35,823 nucleotides of DNA, from the NCBI GenBank assembly GCA_903820035.1, contig CAIJFT010000055.1, forward strand, positions 1 through 35,823, read 5' to 3'. The stretch comes from an uncultured Opitutia bacterium. GTDB taxonomy: Bacteria > Verrucomicrobiota > Verrucomicrobiia > Opitutales > Opitutaceae. How positions within the stretch are numbered: the first letter of the stretch is position 1; the number at the start of each line of letters is the position of its first letter. The translations under genes and the position numbers were made by a program. The notes beneath the pieces were generated by a model. The model worked only from the letters and a program-made list of their open reading frames with translations. It did not search any database and was not told the origin of the DNA. Below are positions 24,380 to 31,348 of this stretch, piece by piece.

Positions 24380-27370
24380 ATGAAGCTGAAGCATCTCCTC
24401 TACCGGTTGATCCGCGCGCTGCCGCTTGCCGGCTTTAGTCTCTGCCTCGCCGCCTCCTCCGCATTGTACGCCCAGAAAGCTGCTGACGGCACCGTGAGCG
24501 GGGTTGTTTCTAACCTCGCCACCGGCGATCTCCTGCCCGGCGCTGTCGTCGCCTTGGAGGGGACGTCCCTTGCCACCACCACCGAGCGCGGCGGTGGCTA
24601 CAACGTCACCGCTCCCGCGGGTAACTACACGCTCGTGGTGACCTATGCCGGCCTCGATGCCATGCGGGCACCGGTCGCGGTCTCGGCCGGCCAGACCGCG
24701 GTGCGCGACGTGCAGATGACCTCGGGCGTCTACAAGATGGACACCTTCGCGGTCAAAGGCGTGCGCGAAGGCAGCGCGCTTGCCATCCAGGCGCAGCGGC
24801 AGTCGGACAATCCCAAGTGGGTCGCCGCCACCGATACCTTCGGCAATCCCGCGGCGAACCCCGGTGAGTTGATCCAGCGTCTGCCCGGCATCTCGACGGA
24901 CATCGTCGGCTCCGAGGTCCGCTCGCTCTACGTGCGCGGCATGGGTCCGGGGTTTTCTTCGCTCATGGTCGACGGCGACCGCGTGGCCACCTCGACCGGC
25001 ACCTCGGGCAGTCGCGATTACCAGATCGAGCAGATGGGGACGGGAAATCTGGAATCCGTCGAATTGATCAAGGCCCCGCAGCCCGAGCAGGACGCCAATG
25101 CCGTCGCCGGCTTCGTGAATCTCGTACCGCGGCGGGCGTTCGACTTGCCGGGCCGGCGGATCACCGTCACGGGGGGCGTGATGTGGCGCAAACGCGGCTT
25201 CAGCGGCAGTCCGTTCGAGGACAAGGCCGACAACCTCGACCTCGTGAACCTCGGCTACTCCGACGTGTACGATGCGTTCGGCGGCCGCCGCAACCTCGGC
25301 ATCGCGTTTAATGTCGGTCGCCGCGTTTCCTATACCACGCAGGACGAGATCGGGCCGGGCGGCGTATTGTATAATTTTGCGCAGACCTACCTCAACCCGA
25401 CGACCGCCAATCCGCTCACGCGGCTCTTTGGCACCGGCGACTTCGGCTACGCGGCCAAGGCGCGCAACGCCGGTCTCAGCGTCGACTACAAGCTCAGTCC
25501 CGACGCGTTTGTCTTCGCCAAACTCTCGTACAACACCAACGACCAATATCAGGTCTACTACCGCCCCGGCTTCGGCAACCCCGGCGCCACCGCGGCCAAT
25601 TTCACGCCCGACAGCACTTACGAGCACTCGGTCCTCCTCCCGAGCACTGCGTCGATCGGCATCCTTGAGACGACCCCGGCGTTCACCAAGAATTCGCGCA
25701 ACTTCAGTTTCAGCGGCGGCACCGAGTTCAAACTCTTCAACCGCTCGGCCACGGTCAGTCTTCGCGGCAACTATTCGCACGCCGACATCTCGTACCCCGG
25801 CTGGATTCGCGCGCAGGCCCGCACGCCCGCCACCGCGGCCGCGGGTATCGGTTTTGAAATCGATCGCCGCGGGCAGGACGCGTGGTACCCGATCTTCCGT
25901 CAGACGGCCGGCCCGTCGATCTACGACCCGGCCAGTTACCTGATGTCGACGATGCAGAAGCAGTCGTACAAATCGCCCAACGACCTGTACGGTGCGCGGC
26001 TCGACTTCACGAAGAAGTTTTCTGCCAGTATGCCCGTGACGCTCAAGGCCGGTGCGAAGTACGCGACCGACGAGCGCAAACCGATCACCGATTTCGCGGT
26101 CTTCACTTGGGTCGGCAAGGACGGGGTGGCGAATTCGGCCGACGATGCCCTCACGCCCTACGCCGACTTGAAGTCGTACCAGGGGGATGGGCGCTACGGC
26201 CCGTTTCCGTTTATGACTGCGCCGGCGTCGACGCCCGAGGGGTATTGGAAGCAGACCGCCGCCGACGCCTACAACAGCTACGCGACGGCAAATGCGAGCA
26301 ACGCGAAATTCCGCGAGACGATTTCCGCCGCGTACATCCAGGGTTCCACCAAACTCGGTCCGGTTCGCATGCTGACCGGCGTCCGCTTGGAGGAGACTGA
26401 AACCGAAGGCACGGCTTGGGCCCGCAACACGACCGTCTCCTGGGGTGGCAACAGCGTGGGTGGCGCGAGCCTCGACCCGGTGACCGTTGCGGCAAACGCC
26501 GCGCGCGCACAGCGCTCGTTTGCCCGCCGCAACACGGCCAAGGGCAAGTACCATGATCTCTTTCCCGGCATCCACTTCGTCTACGAGCCGTTGGCGGGCT
26601 TGTTGATGCGCGCGAGTTACAATCGCGCGATTTCACGTCCAGCGGTTGCCAGCCTGATCCCGACGGTCAGCGAAAACTCGGAAAATAACACGGTCACGAT
26701 GGGCAATCCCGACCTGAAGCCGTACCACACCGATAACTTTGAATTCAGCGTCGAGAAATATTTCGAGCCCGTGGGCCTCTTCAGTATCGGTGTGTTTCAG
26801 AAGAATATCTCCGATTACACGCGGACCTTTGCGTCCACCGTCCCCTCCGGTGGCATCGACGGCAACGGGCTCTACGCCGGCTATACCCTGACGACGACCC
26901 TGAATGTCGGCGACGCGCGGATTCGCGGCATTGAAGCGAGTTATCAGCAGCAGTTTAGTTTTCTGCCGGGTGCGTTGAAGGGATTGGGCGCGTTTGCCAA
27001 TTATACCTATCTGGAGGCCGAAGGCTCCTTCGGGGCGACGACCACCACGACGAAGCTCGGCAATCTCGCGCCGCGCAGCGGCAACGGCGGCCTCAACTTC
27101 CGTTATCGTGGCCTCGATGTGCGCTTTCTGGCCAACTGGACCGCTCAAAAATACAAGAGCACCGTCACGAACATCGACGTGTATAACGAGGAGCGCCTGA
27201 TGTTGGACATCAAGCTCCAGTACAGCATCAACCGCCGCTACGATTTGTTCCTCGATGCGACGAACATCACCGACGAGGCGCCGCGTACGGATGTGGCCCT
27301 GAACGGCCTGAAGTTCTTCAAGACGAATCAGGGCGTCGGCTTCGTCGCCGGCGTGCGGGGCCGTTTCTGA
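24380..27370 (+). CDS. TonB-dependent receptor with N-terminal carboxypeptidase-regulatory-like domain (2)
   Basis: Second large outer-membrane TonB receptor, 996 residues from ATG 24380, which opens a signal peptide (LPLAGFSLCLAASSALYAQ). It has a carboxypeptidase-regulatory-like domain (about 35-115; GTVSGVVSNLATGDLLPGAVVALEGT), a linker VYKMDTFAVKGVREGS, a plug (about 140-260; PGELIQRLPGIS, LYVRGMGPGFSSLMVDGDRVA, VELIKAPQPEQDANAVAGFVNL) and a barrel ending GVRGRF. Barrel motifs such as RASYNRAISRP and NPDLKPYHTDNFEFSVEKYF match the TonB receptor barrel region. The frame is open from 24116, but that part is promoter DNA with operators. It is divergent from PF04734 paralogue 3 and 152 bases upstream of the triple RidA gene; ligand unknown. 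Confidence 0.93.
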   Translation: MKLKHLLYRLIRALPLAGFSLCLAASSALYAQKAADGTVSGVVSNLATGDLLPGAVVALEGTSLATTTERGGGYNVTAPAGNYTLVVTYAGLDAMRAPVAVSAGQTAVRDVQMTSGVYKMDTFAVKGVREGSALAIQAQRQSDNPKWVAATDTFGNPAANPGELIQRLPGISTDIVGSEVRSLYVRGMGPGFSSLMVDGDRVATSTGTSGSRDYQIEQMGTGNLESVELIKAPQPEQDANAVAGFVNLVPRRAFDLPGRRITVTGGVMWRKRGFSGSPFEDKADNLDLVNLGYSDVYDAFGGRRNLGIAFNVGRRVSYTTQDEIGPGGVLYNFAQTYLNPTTANPLTRLFGTGDFGYAAKARNAGLSVDYKLSPDAFVFAKLSYNTNDQYQVYYRPGFGNPGATAANFTPDSTYEHSVLLPSTASIGILETTPAFTKNSRNFSFSGGTEFKLFNRSATVSLRGNYSHADISYPGWIRAQARTPATAAAGIGFEIDRRGQDAWYPIFRQTAGPSIYDPASYLMSTMQKQSYKSPNDLYGARLDFTKKFSASMPVTLKAGAKYATDERKPITDFAVFTWVGKDGVANSADDALTPYADLKSYQGDGRYGPFPFMTAPASTPEGYWKQTAADAYNSYATANASNAKFRETISAAYIQGSTKLGPVRMLTGVRLEETETEGTAWARNTTVSWGGNSVGGASLDPVTVAANAARAQRSFARRNTAKGKYHDLFPGIHFVYEPLAGLLMRASYNRAISRPAVASLIPTVSENSENNTVTMGNPDLKPYHTDNFEFSVEKYFEPVGLFSIGVFQKNISDYTRTFASTVPSGGIDGNGLYAGYTLTTTLNVGDARIRGIEASYQQQFSFLPGALKGLGAFANYTYLEAEGSFGATTTTTKLGNLAPRSGNGGLNFRYRGLDVRFLANWTAQKYKSTVTNIDVYNEERLMLDIKLQYSINRRYDLFLDATNITDEAPRTDVALNGLKFFKTNQGVGFVAGVRGRF

Positions 27371-27522
27371 GCGGAACCGGTTCAATCCGGCACGGGGCTC
27401 GGGGTTTTACGACTGGGTGGGCGTAAGTGCAGTGTCGCCGTTTCGGGCGCGCTGCTTGACGCCGGCCGGCCGCGTTCGCGAAACTCCTGCGGCCGCCGGT
27501 GCGCCCGGCGGTCTATTTTGCG

Positions 27523-28689
27523 ATGAAGTTATTATTTTCAATCCTCGCCCTGGCCGGTTTGGCCGGCGGCGCCTACGCCGCCCCTGCGGCCGTCAAATCC
27601 GAACCCGCCATGCAACGAATCTCCCGCCAAGATAAACCGGGTTGCGCCGCCTCGGTGAGCGTGCCTGATGCGCCGCTTGTTTTCACCGCGCAAGTGTTCG
27701 CCCCCGAGCCGGGCGGCGAGGTCGGCGCGGAGGCGGCGCGGGCGCTGGAGGCGCTCGAGGCCGTGTTGGGGCAGTCGGGCAGCTCGCTTGACCGCGTCGT
27801 GCGATTGAACGCCTACGTTGCCGGCAGCGTCGCGGTGCCGGCCGTGGATGCACTCGTGGCGGAGCGGTTCGCCCGCTCACCGGTGGCTTACACCCTGGTC
27901 CGCACGCCGCTCTCCAAGGCGGGTGCCCGCGTGGCGTTTGAGGCGGTCGGACAGAGCAGCGTTCGCTCAGGTAGCGTCGAAATTTCCGCGAGCGCCGCCG
28001 TCCTGCCGGCGGGCGGAAAAATCTTTATCTCCGGTCAGGCCGAGCAGGGCGCTGACGTGGCCGCCGCGGTGAAGGCCACGATGGCTGGACTGCACCGGAG
28101 CTTGTCTCACCTCGGCCTGAAGAAATCCGACGTGGTGCAAATCAAGGCGTTCGTCGCGCCCTTCGCCGAACATGCCGCGGCGTGGCGGGAAATTGCGGCC
28201 AGCTTTGACGGTGGCCCGGTGCCTCCGGTTGTGTGCCTGGAATGGGTCAGCGCGTTGCATACAGAGATCGAGTTGGTGGCCGCTGCGCCGGGCCTGGCCT
28301 TGAAGCCCGGCGAGAATATTTCCCACGCCTGGCTACCTTGGCTCGTGAAGTCGCCGCGCTATTGCAACGTCGCCCACATCGCCCCTGGCACGCCACTGAT
28401 TTTCATCGGAGCGGTGGATGGCGGTGACAACGCCGATCCCCGCACGCAGCTTAAGGTGATTTTCGAGCGAATGGGCTCGGTGCTCTTCGAGGCGGGCAGC
28501 AGTTACCGCAATCTGGCGAAGGCCACTTATTATCTCAACGACCCCACGGCCCGGGCGCTGCTCGGCGATATTCGTGCGGTTTACTTCGATCCCACGCGAC
28601 CCCCGGCCGCCTCGGCGTTGAATGTTAACGGCCTCGGCCGCGCTGGTCGGGCGGCGATGGTCGACCTGGTGGCGGTGCCGGTGAAGTAA
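27523..28689 (+). CDS. Exported protein with three tandem RidA-like domains
   Basis: 388 residues with a Sec signal ([19 protein letters not shown]), so located in the periplasm. Three RidA/YjgF-like units follow: about 32-145 ([48 protein letters not shown]), 155-257 ([47 protein letters not shown]) and 270-388 ([47 protein letters not shown]). Single RidA proteins of about 130 residues hydrolyse reactive enamine/imine intermediates using a conserved arginine near the C-terminus; here units 2 and 3 lack an arginine at PPVVCLEW and PAASALNV, so deaminase activity of those is doubtful. RidA proteins are trimers, and this chain could form a pseudo-trimer by itself. ATG 27523 begins the signal peptide; a GTG at 27499 is also open. 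It follows TonB receptor 2 and may share its transcript. Confidence 0.85.
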   Translation: MKLLFSILALAGLAGGAYAAPAAVKSEPAMQRISRQDKPGCAASVSVPDAPLVFTAQVFAPEPGGEVGAEAARALEALEAVLGQSGSSLDRVVRLNAYVAGSVAVPAVDALVAERFARSPVAYTLVRTPLSKAGARVAFEAVGQSSVRSGSVEISASAAVLPAGGKIFISGQAEQGADVAAAVKATMAGLHRSLSHLGLKKSDVVQIKAFVAPFAEHAAAWREIAASFDGGPVPPVVCLEWVSALHTEIELVAAAPGLALKPGENISHAWLPWLVKSPRYCNVAHIAPGTPLIFIGAVDGGDNADPRTQLKVIFERMGSVLFEAGSSYRNLAKATYYLNDPTARALLGDIRAVYFDPTRPPAASALNVNGLGRAGRAAMVDLVAVPVK

Positions 28690-28696
28690 CGGGACT

Positions 28697-28742
28697 CCCA
28701 TCGGGCTCGTCGCGCTGCCTCCACCGTAGCCCGACGCATGGG
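28697..28742. repeat. Imperfect palindrome after the RidA gene (terminator or degenerate REP-like unit)
   Basis: CCCATCGGGCT at 28697-28707 pairs with AGCCCG (28728-28733) and ATGGG (28738-28742), with a four-base bulge. The right arm begins GTAGCCCG like the REP-like elements at 6195 and 33449. It lies just after the stop at 28689 and may end that transcript. Between here and 28824 nothing else was recognised. Confidence 0.4.
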
Positions 28743-28824
28743 GGTAGGTAAGGGTGGTGAGATCTAAAACGATTCCGCCCCACCTCGGTCTCTCAACTCC
28801 TCGTCTCGCCCTTTCACCCTCCCT

Positions 28825-28929
28825 TCCATCCAGCGGCGACCGCACCCCGACCCCCGGCCTTGGGATCACATGCGTGTACAGCTGCGTCGTCTCCACGCTC
28901 TCGTGTCCGATTAAATCCTGCGCTGTCCA
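28825..28929 (-). pseudogene. intI: C-terminal fragment of an IntI-type integron integrase
   Basis: The minus strand encodes [19 protein letters not shown] followed by [14 protein letters not shown]. This is the C-terminal box of tyrosine recombinases (LGH...TT..YTHV, with the second-box histidine in IGH and the nucleophilic tyrosine in LYTH) joined to the G-x-G-V-R-S-P-L-D end that is characteristic of integron integrases. About 35 codons remain; upstream of position 28929 similarity is lost after a doubtful DRWT, and the frame then runs on past the normal end without a stop, antisense to the RidA gene, so the gene is a remnant. Its direction, away from the toxin-antitoxin genes on the plus strand, is that expected of intI relative to its cassettes. 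The rest of the gene-free stretch 28690-29073 shows no other recognisable gene. Confidence 0.8.
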
Positions 28930-29044
28930 GCGGTCAGGAGCTGTGCTCTCCGGCTTTTCGAATCCGCTTCCTCAAGCAAGGCACAGCTCGCGCGGGCGCT
29001 CGGCGCCGCTCAGCTTTGATGTTCGCCGCAGGACCGCACTTGAC

Positions 29045-29068
29045 CAACGTACGGTTTAACGTACGTTG
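29045..29068. promoter_or_regulatory. Autoregulatory palindrome of the toxin-antitoxin operon
   Basis: CAACGTACG (29045-29053) and CGTACGTTG (29060-29068) are exact reverse complements around GTTTAA, ending 5 bases before the antitoxin start. TTGACC at 29040-29045 could be the -35 box. YefM-type antitoxins repress their own operon from palindromes at the promoter, so this is the probable operator. Confidence 0.7.
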
Positions 29069-29073
29069 CTGGA

Positions 29074-29316
29074 ATGACTTCGATTCCCGTCACGCAAGCT
29101 CGCGCGCAGCTCTACCAACTCGTTGATGACGCGGCTTCGAGTCATGAGCCGATTCATATCACCGGCAAGCGAAGCAGCGCCGTACTCGTGGCCGAGGAAG
29201 ACTGGCGAAGCATTCAAGAGACGCTTTACCTGCTTTCCATTCCTGGGATGCGCGATTCGATTCGGAAGGGAATGAAAGAGCCGCTCAGCAAGACTGCCAA
29301 AACCTTGGCATGGTGA
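29074..29316 (+). CDS. yefM: YefM/Phd-family antitoxin
   Basis: 80-residue antitoxin. The N-terminal half (MTSIPVTQARAQLYQLVDDAASSHEPIHITGKRSSAVLVAEEDWRSIQETLYLLS) is the YefM/Phd DNA-binding and dimer domain; the C-terminal part (PGMRDSIRKGMKEPLSKTAKTLAW) is the tail that wraps the toxin active site in this family. It overlaps the YoeB toxin gene by seven bases (29310-29316), the normal coupling of type II systems, and has a palindromic operator immediately upstream. Location between an integrase remnant and an attC-like site indicates it came as a gene cassette; toxin-antitoxin cassettes are known to stabilise chromosomal integrons. Confidence 0.92.
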   Translation: MTSIPVTQARAQLYQLVDDAASSHEPIHITGKRSSAVLVAEEDWRSIQETLYLLSIPGMRDSIRKGMKEPLSKTAKTLAW

Positions 29317-29576
29317 GCTGGGCGCTACGCTATACCAAGCAAGCGCAGAAGGATGCCAAGAAGCTGGTGTCCTCTAACCTGCGTGCTCATGCAGAGCGCC
29401 TATTGGAAATCCTGAAAAGAGATCCTTTCTCCAATCCACCACCTTTTGAGAAGTTGGTCGGGGATCTCAGCGGTTCGTATTCAAGACGAATCAATATCCA
29501 GCATCGGCTTGTTTATCAGGTCTACATCAAGGAGAAGACGGTGAAGATCATCAGGATGTGGACGCACTATGAATAA
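29310..29576 (+). CDS. yoeB: YoeB-family toxin (ribosome-dependent mRNA interferase)
   Basis: 88-residue RelE-fold toxin that in known members cleaves mRNA in the ribosomal A site. Near full-length agreement with the family: WALRYTKQAQKDAKKLV, LKRDPFSNPPPFEKLVGDLSGSYSRRINIQHRLVYQV and the closing IIRMWTHYE. The catalytic set appears intact (glutamate in FEKLVGDL, arginine in INIQHRLVY, histidine and terminal tyrosine in WTHYE), so the toxin should be active. It starts inside the antitoxin gene at ATG 29310 and ends three bases before the attC-like site, as expected for the last gene of a cassette. Confidence 0.95.
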   Translation: MVSWALRYTKQAQKDAKKLVSSNLRAHAERLLEILKRDPFSNPPPFEKLVGDLSGSYSRRINIQHRLVYQVYIKEKTVKIIRMWTHYE

Positions 29577-29578
29577 AG

Positions 29579-29721
29579 GGCGAACAAGGCGCTAGAGCCA
29601 ACGTCACCGGCTGTCACGCCCCGTGCGCCTTAACCTCTTGTCGAATGAAACTTTCGATTAGAAATCCTAAGCCCGCACGAGTCGCGCCGGCTGTGGTCGT
29701 GGCTCATCTCTGACGTTAGCC
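29579..29721 (+). other. attC-like integron recombination site
   Basis: R'' GGCGAAC (29579-29585) pairs with R' GTTAGCC (29715-29721) with one mismatch, and L'' GAGCCAAC (29595-29602) pairs with L' GTGGCTC (about 29699-29705) leaving one extrahelical base, the mark of attC sites. Inside, CGTGCG...CTTA (from about 29622) pairs with TAAG..CGCACG (to about 29680). It follows the toxin stop directly and is followed within 7 bases by the next ORF, matching cassette layout. R' departs from GTTRRRY at one position. Confidence 0.6.
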
Positions 29722-29727
29722 CAAGCC

Positions 29728-30075
29728 ATGGCCTTCGCACCTTTCATTACAATCGTCGCCTTGAGCGTAGCCCTCGGCATTTTCGGATCGCGCTCAAAAA
29801 GCAGAAGAACGGTCACCGAGACCTTGTTTGTTACTCTCGTGCTTTTCGCGAACCTCGTGCAGTGCCTACCGTATTTCATTTCCGATCCGCACGCGTGGAC
29901 GGAGACATTCGGTTCAGGCCTGATTCTCGGCTGCATTCCGCTGCTTCTCGTGACCGCCCTTCCGGCGCTGGTTGGATGCGGAATCACGCGATGCGTAGTT
30001 CGTTCGACTGACCTGCCCCTTTGGGCCGAGCGCGCAGGGTGGGATGGGCTTTATGCCCCGATCGTTGCGGCCTAA
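29728..30075 (+). CDS. Small hypothetical membrane protein, possible second cassette gene
   Basis: 115 residues, not recognised. It has three hydrophobic segments: residues 3-20 (FAPFITIVALSVALGIFG), 31-50 (TLFVTLVLFANLVQCLPYFI) and 64-88 (GLILGCIPLLLVTALPALVGCGITR), with an RSKSRR loop between the first two, so an inner-membrane protein with about three helices is predicted. The ATG lies 7 bases after the attC-like site, the distance usual for cassette genes. The last codons (LYAPIVAA) lie within a palindromic repeat at 30041-30087, so the natural C-terminus may have been replaced by insertion of that repeat. No second attC was found after it. Confidence 0.6.
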   Translation: MAFAPFITIVALSVALGIFGSRSKSRRTVTETLFVTLVLFANLVQCLPYFISDPHAWTETFGSGLILGCIPLLLVTALPALVGCGITRCVVRSTDLPLWAERAGWDGLYAPIVAA

Positions 30076-30087
30076 AGCCGCGCCCGC
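30041..30087. repeat. REP-like palindrome overlapping the end of the cassette ORF
   Basis: GGGATGGGCTTTA (30041-30053) and TAAAGCCGCGCCC (30075-30087) are inverted repeats, 10 of 13 positions pairing. The sequence has the look of an interspersed palindromic element and supplies the stop codon TAA of the preceding ORF. Confidence 0.45.
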
Positions 30088-30125
30088 CGTTCGATCTGCG
30101 GTCTGCGGCTTGGCAACGATCGGGG
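30056..30125. repeat. Long nested inverted repeat
   Basis: CCCCGATCGTTGC (30056-30068) and GCAACGATCGGGG (30113-30125) pair perfectly over 13 bases; inside, AAGCCGC (about 30077-30083) pairs with GCGGCTT (about 30105-30111). Spacers are unequal, so bases would bulge. It overlaps the preceding palindrome, allowing two alternative folds. Confidence 0.6.
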
Positions 30126-30128
30126 TTC

Positions 30129-30168
30129 GGATCGTTCCCTCAATGCTCAGCTCGCAACGGTACGATCC
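30129..30168 (-). terminator. Inverted repeat just past the Gfo/Idh stop
   Basis: GGATCGT (30129-30135) and ACGATCC (30162-30168) pair perfectly, with a 26-base loop, 4 bases beyond the stop of the minus-strand Gfo/Idh gene. Possible transcript end, though the loop is long and no T-run follows. Confidence 0.35.
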
Positions 30169-30172
30169 CGGC

Positions 30173-31252
30173 TCAGAGCTTCACGGTGCGGCCCTCGCGG
30201 AAAGATTGATCGGCGGCGAGCACGATGCGCAGGCTGTCGATTGCGCTGGCCCAGTGCTCGGTGAGGTCCGTGTCGTGCCTGATCGCCTGCAGAAAGACAT
30301 CCTGTTCGCGGCGGCACAGCTCGTCGTGATTCGGCTCGTCGGTGACGTCGATGATCTCGTCGGCCTGCGCAAACTTTCCGTCGGCCTCGCGGCGCGCATG
30401 GTGCAGGCGCAGCGACTCCGTCTTGGAGTGCGAGTCGACGTCGGCGGAATTGCCCGCGGCCGCGGCATTTTTCGCCACGATGCTGACGCAACCGTTCGGC
30501 CCGATCACGTCCTTCACGAAGAACGCCGTTTCGCTCATCATCGGACCCCAACCGGCCTCGTACCAACCGACGGAGCCGTCGGCGAAGGTGACCTGCAGGT
30601 GGCCGTAGTTGATCTGGCCCGGCGCGATTTCGTCGCTCAAGCGCGCACCGATGCCGTTGACGCTGACCGGGCGCGAGCCGGTCATGCGGCACATCACGTC
30701 GACGTAGTGGACGCCGCAGTCCACGATGGGCGACGTGCTCCGGAGGAGTTGCTTGTGCGTCTCCCAGTTTGCGCCCGAGCTTTGCTGGTTGAGGTTCATG
30801 CGCATCACGAGCGGCTTGCCCAAGGTTTGGGTGAGTTCCACGAACCTTTTCCACGACGGATGCACGTGGAGGATGTAGCCTACGACGAGCTTGCGGTTGA
30901 GCCGCTTGGCGGTGGCGAGGACGCGTTCGCAGTCGGCGAGATTGTCGGCCACGGGCTTCTCGAGGAAGACGTGCGCCCCGGCCTGGAGCGCCGCGGTGGC
31001 GTAGGCGGCGTGGGTGTCGGGGTAGGTGCTGATGCAGACGGCGTCGGGCCGCGTCGCCTTGAGCGCCTCGGTATAATCGGCGAATTCCGCATAGCGGCCG
31101 CCAAACTCGGCGTTGAGTTTCTGGCGCGAGCCGGCGCCGCGGGCGACGAGGCCGACGATTTCAAAATCGGCGGACATGGCGTGGTAGGCGCGGGCGTGCG
31201 AGGTGCCCATGTGGCCGCAGCCGACGACGAGAATGCGAATTTTGGAGGACAT
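30173..31252 (-). CDS. Gfo/Idh/MocA family oxidoreductase, cytoplasmic (2)
   Basis: NAD(P)-dependent dehydrogenase of 359 residues without signal peptide. Rossmann motif ILVVGCGHMGTSHARAY (7-23), catalytic EKP (98-100), and the substrate-domain motif STSPIVDCGVHYVDVM with D178 and H182 in the usual positions of the D-x-x-x-H catalytic pair. Compared with the enzyme at 5130 this one keeps the canonical aspartate as well as the histidine and is more like myo-inositol or glucose-fructose oxidoreductase relatives; substrate is not assigned. It is divergent from an M20 peptidase; the intervening 96 bases hold operator B3, whose near edge is 42 bases upstream of this start, so both probably belong to the regulon of the PF04734/TonB pair at 24.2 kb. 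Confidence 0.91.
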   Translation of the reverse strand: MSSKIRILVVGCGHMGTSHARAYHAMSADFEIVGLVARGAGSRQKLNAEFGGRYAEFADYTEALKATRPDAVCISTYPDTHAAYATAALQAGAHVFLEKPVADNLADCERVLATAKRLNRKLVVGYILHVHPSWKRFVELTQTLGKPLVMRMNLNQQSSGANWETHKQLLRSTSPIVDCGVHYVDVMCRMTGSRPVSVNGIGARLSDEIAPGQINYGHLQVTFADGSVGWYEAGWGPMMSETAFFVKDVIGPNGCVSIVAKNAAAAGNSADVDSHSKTESLRLHHARREADGKFAQADEIIDVTDEPNHDELCRREQDVFLQAIRHDTDLTEHWASAIDSLRIVLAADQSFREGRTVKL

Positions 31253-31294
31253 GGTATGGGAAAGAAGTGCGGGGTACTCGCGGGGCCGGGACGG

Positions 31295-31310
31295 GTAACC
31301 GGGTAGTTAC
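31295..31310. promoter_or_regulatory. Candidate operator B3 (GTAAC-N6-GTTAC)
   Basis: GTAACCGGGTAGTTAC, same arms and spacing as B1 and B2, placed almost midway between the divergent starts of the Gfo/Idh gene (31252) and the M20 peptidase gene (31349), where it could act on both promoters. Confidence 0.7.
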
Positions 31311-31348
31311 GCCTTTTCAATCCGCGGATCGCAGCCAAAGGTTTTCCC

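Noticed and set aside
24197-26575. 792-codon minus-strand open frame opposite TonB receptor 2
   Set aside because: Shadow of the receptor gene; composition is abnormal (Arg, Val, Gly, Glu) and it crosses the divergent promoter.
28333-28896. 187-codon minus-strand frame as an intact integrase gene
   Set aside because: Only its first 24 codons match the integrase C-terminus; the rest runs antisense through the RidA gene because the original stop was lost.
30056-30125. The nested inverted repeat as a second attC site
   Set aside because: In attC the first outer arm ends in AAC and the last begins with GTT. Here the order is GTT first and AAC last on either strand, so it cannot be a normal R''/R' pair.
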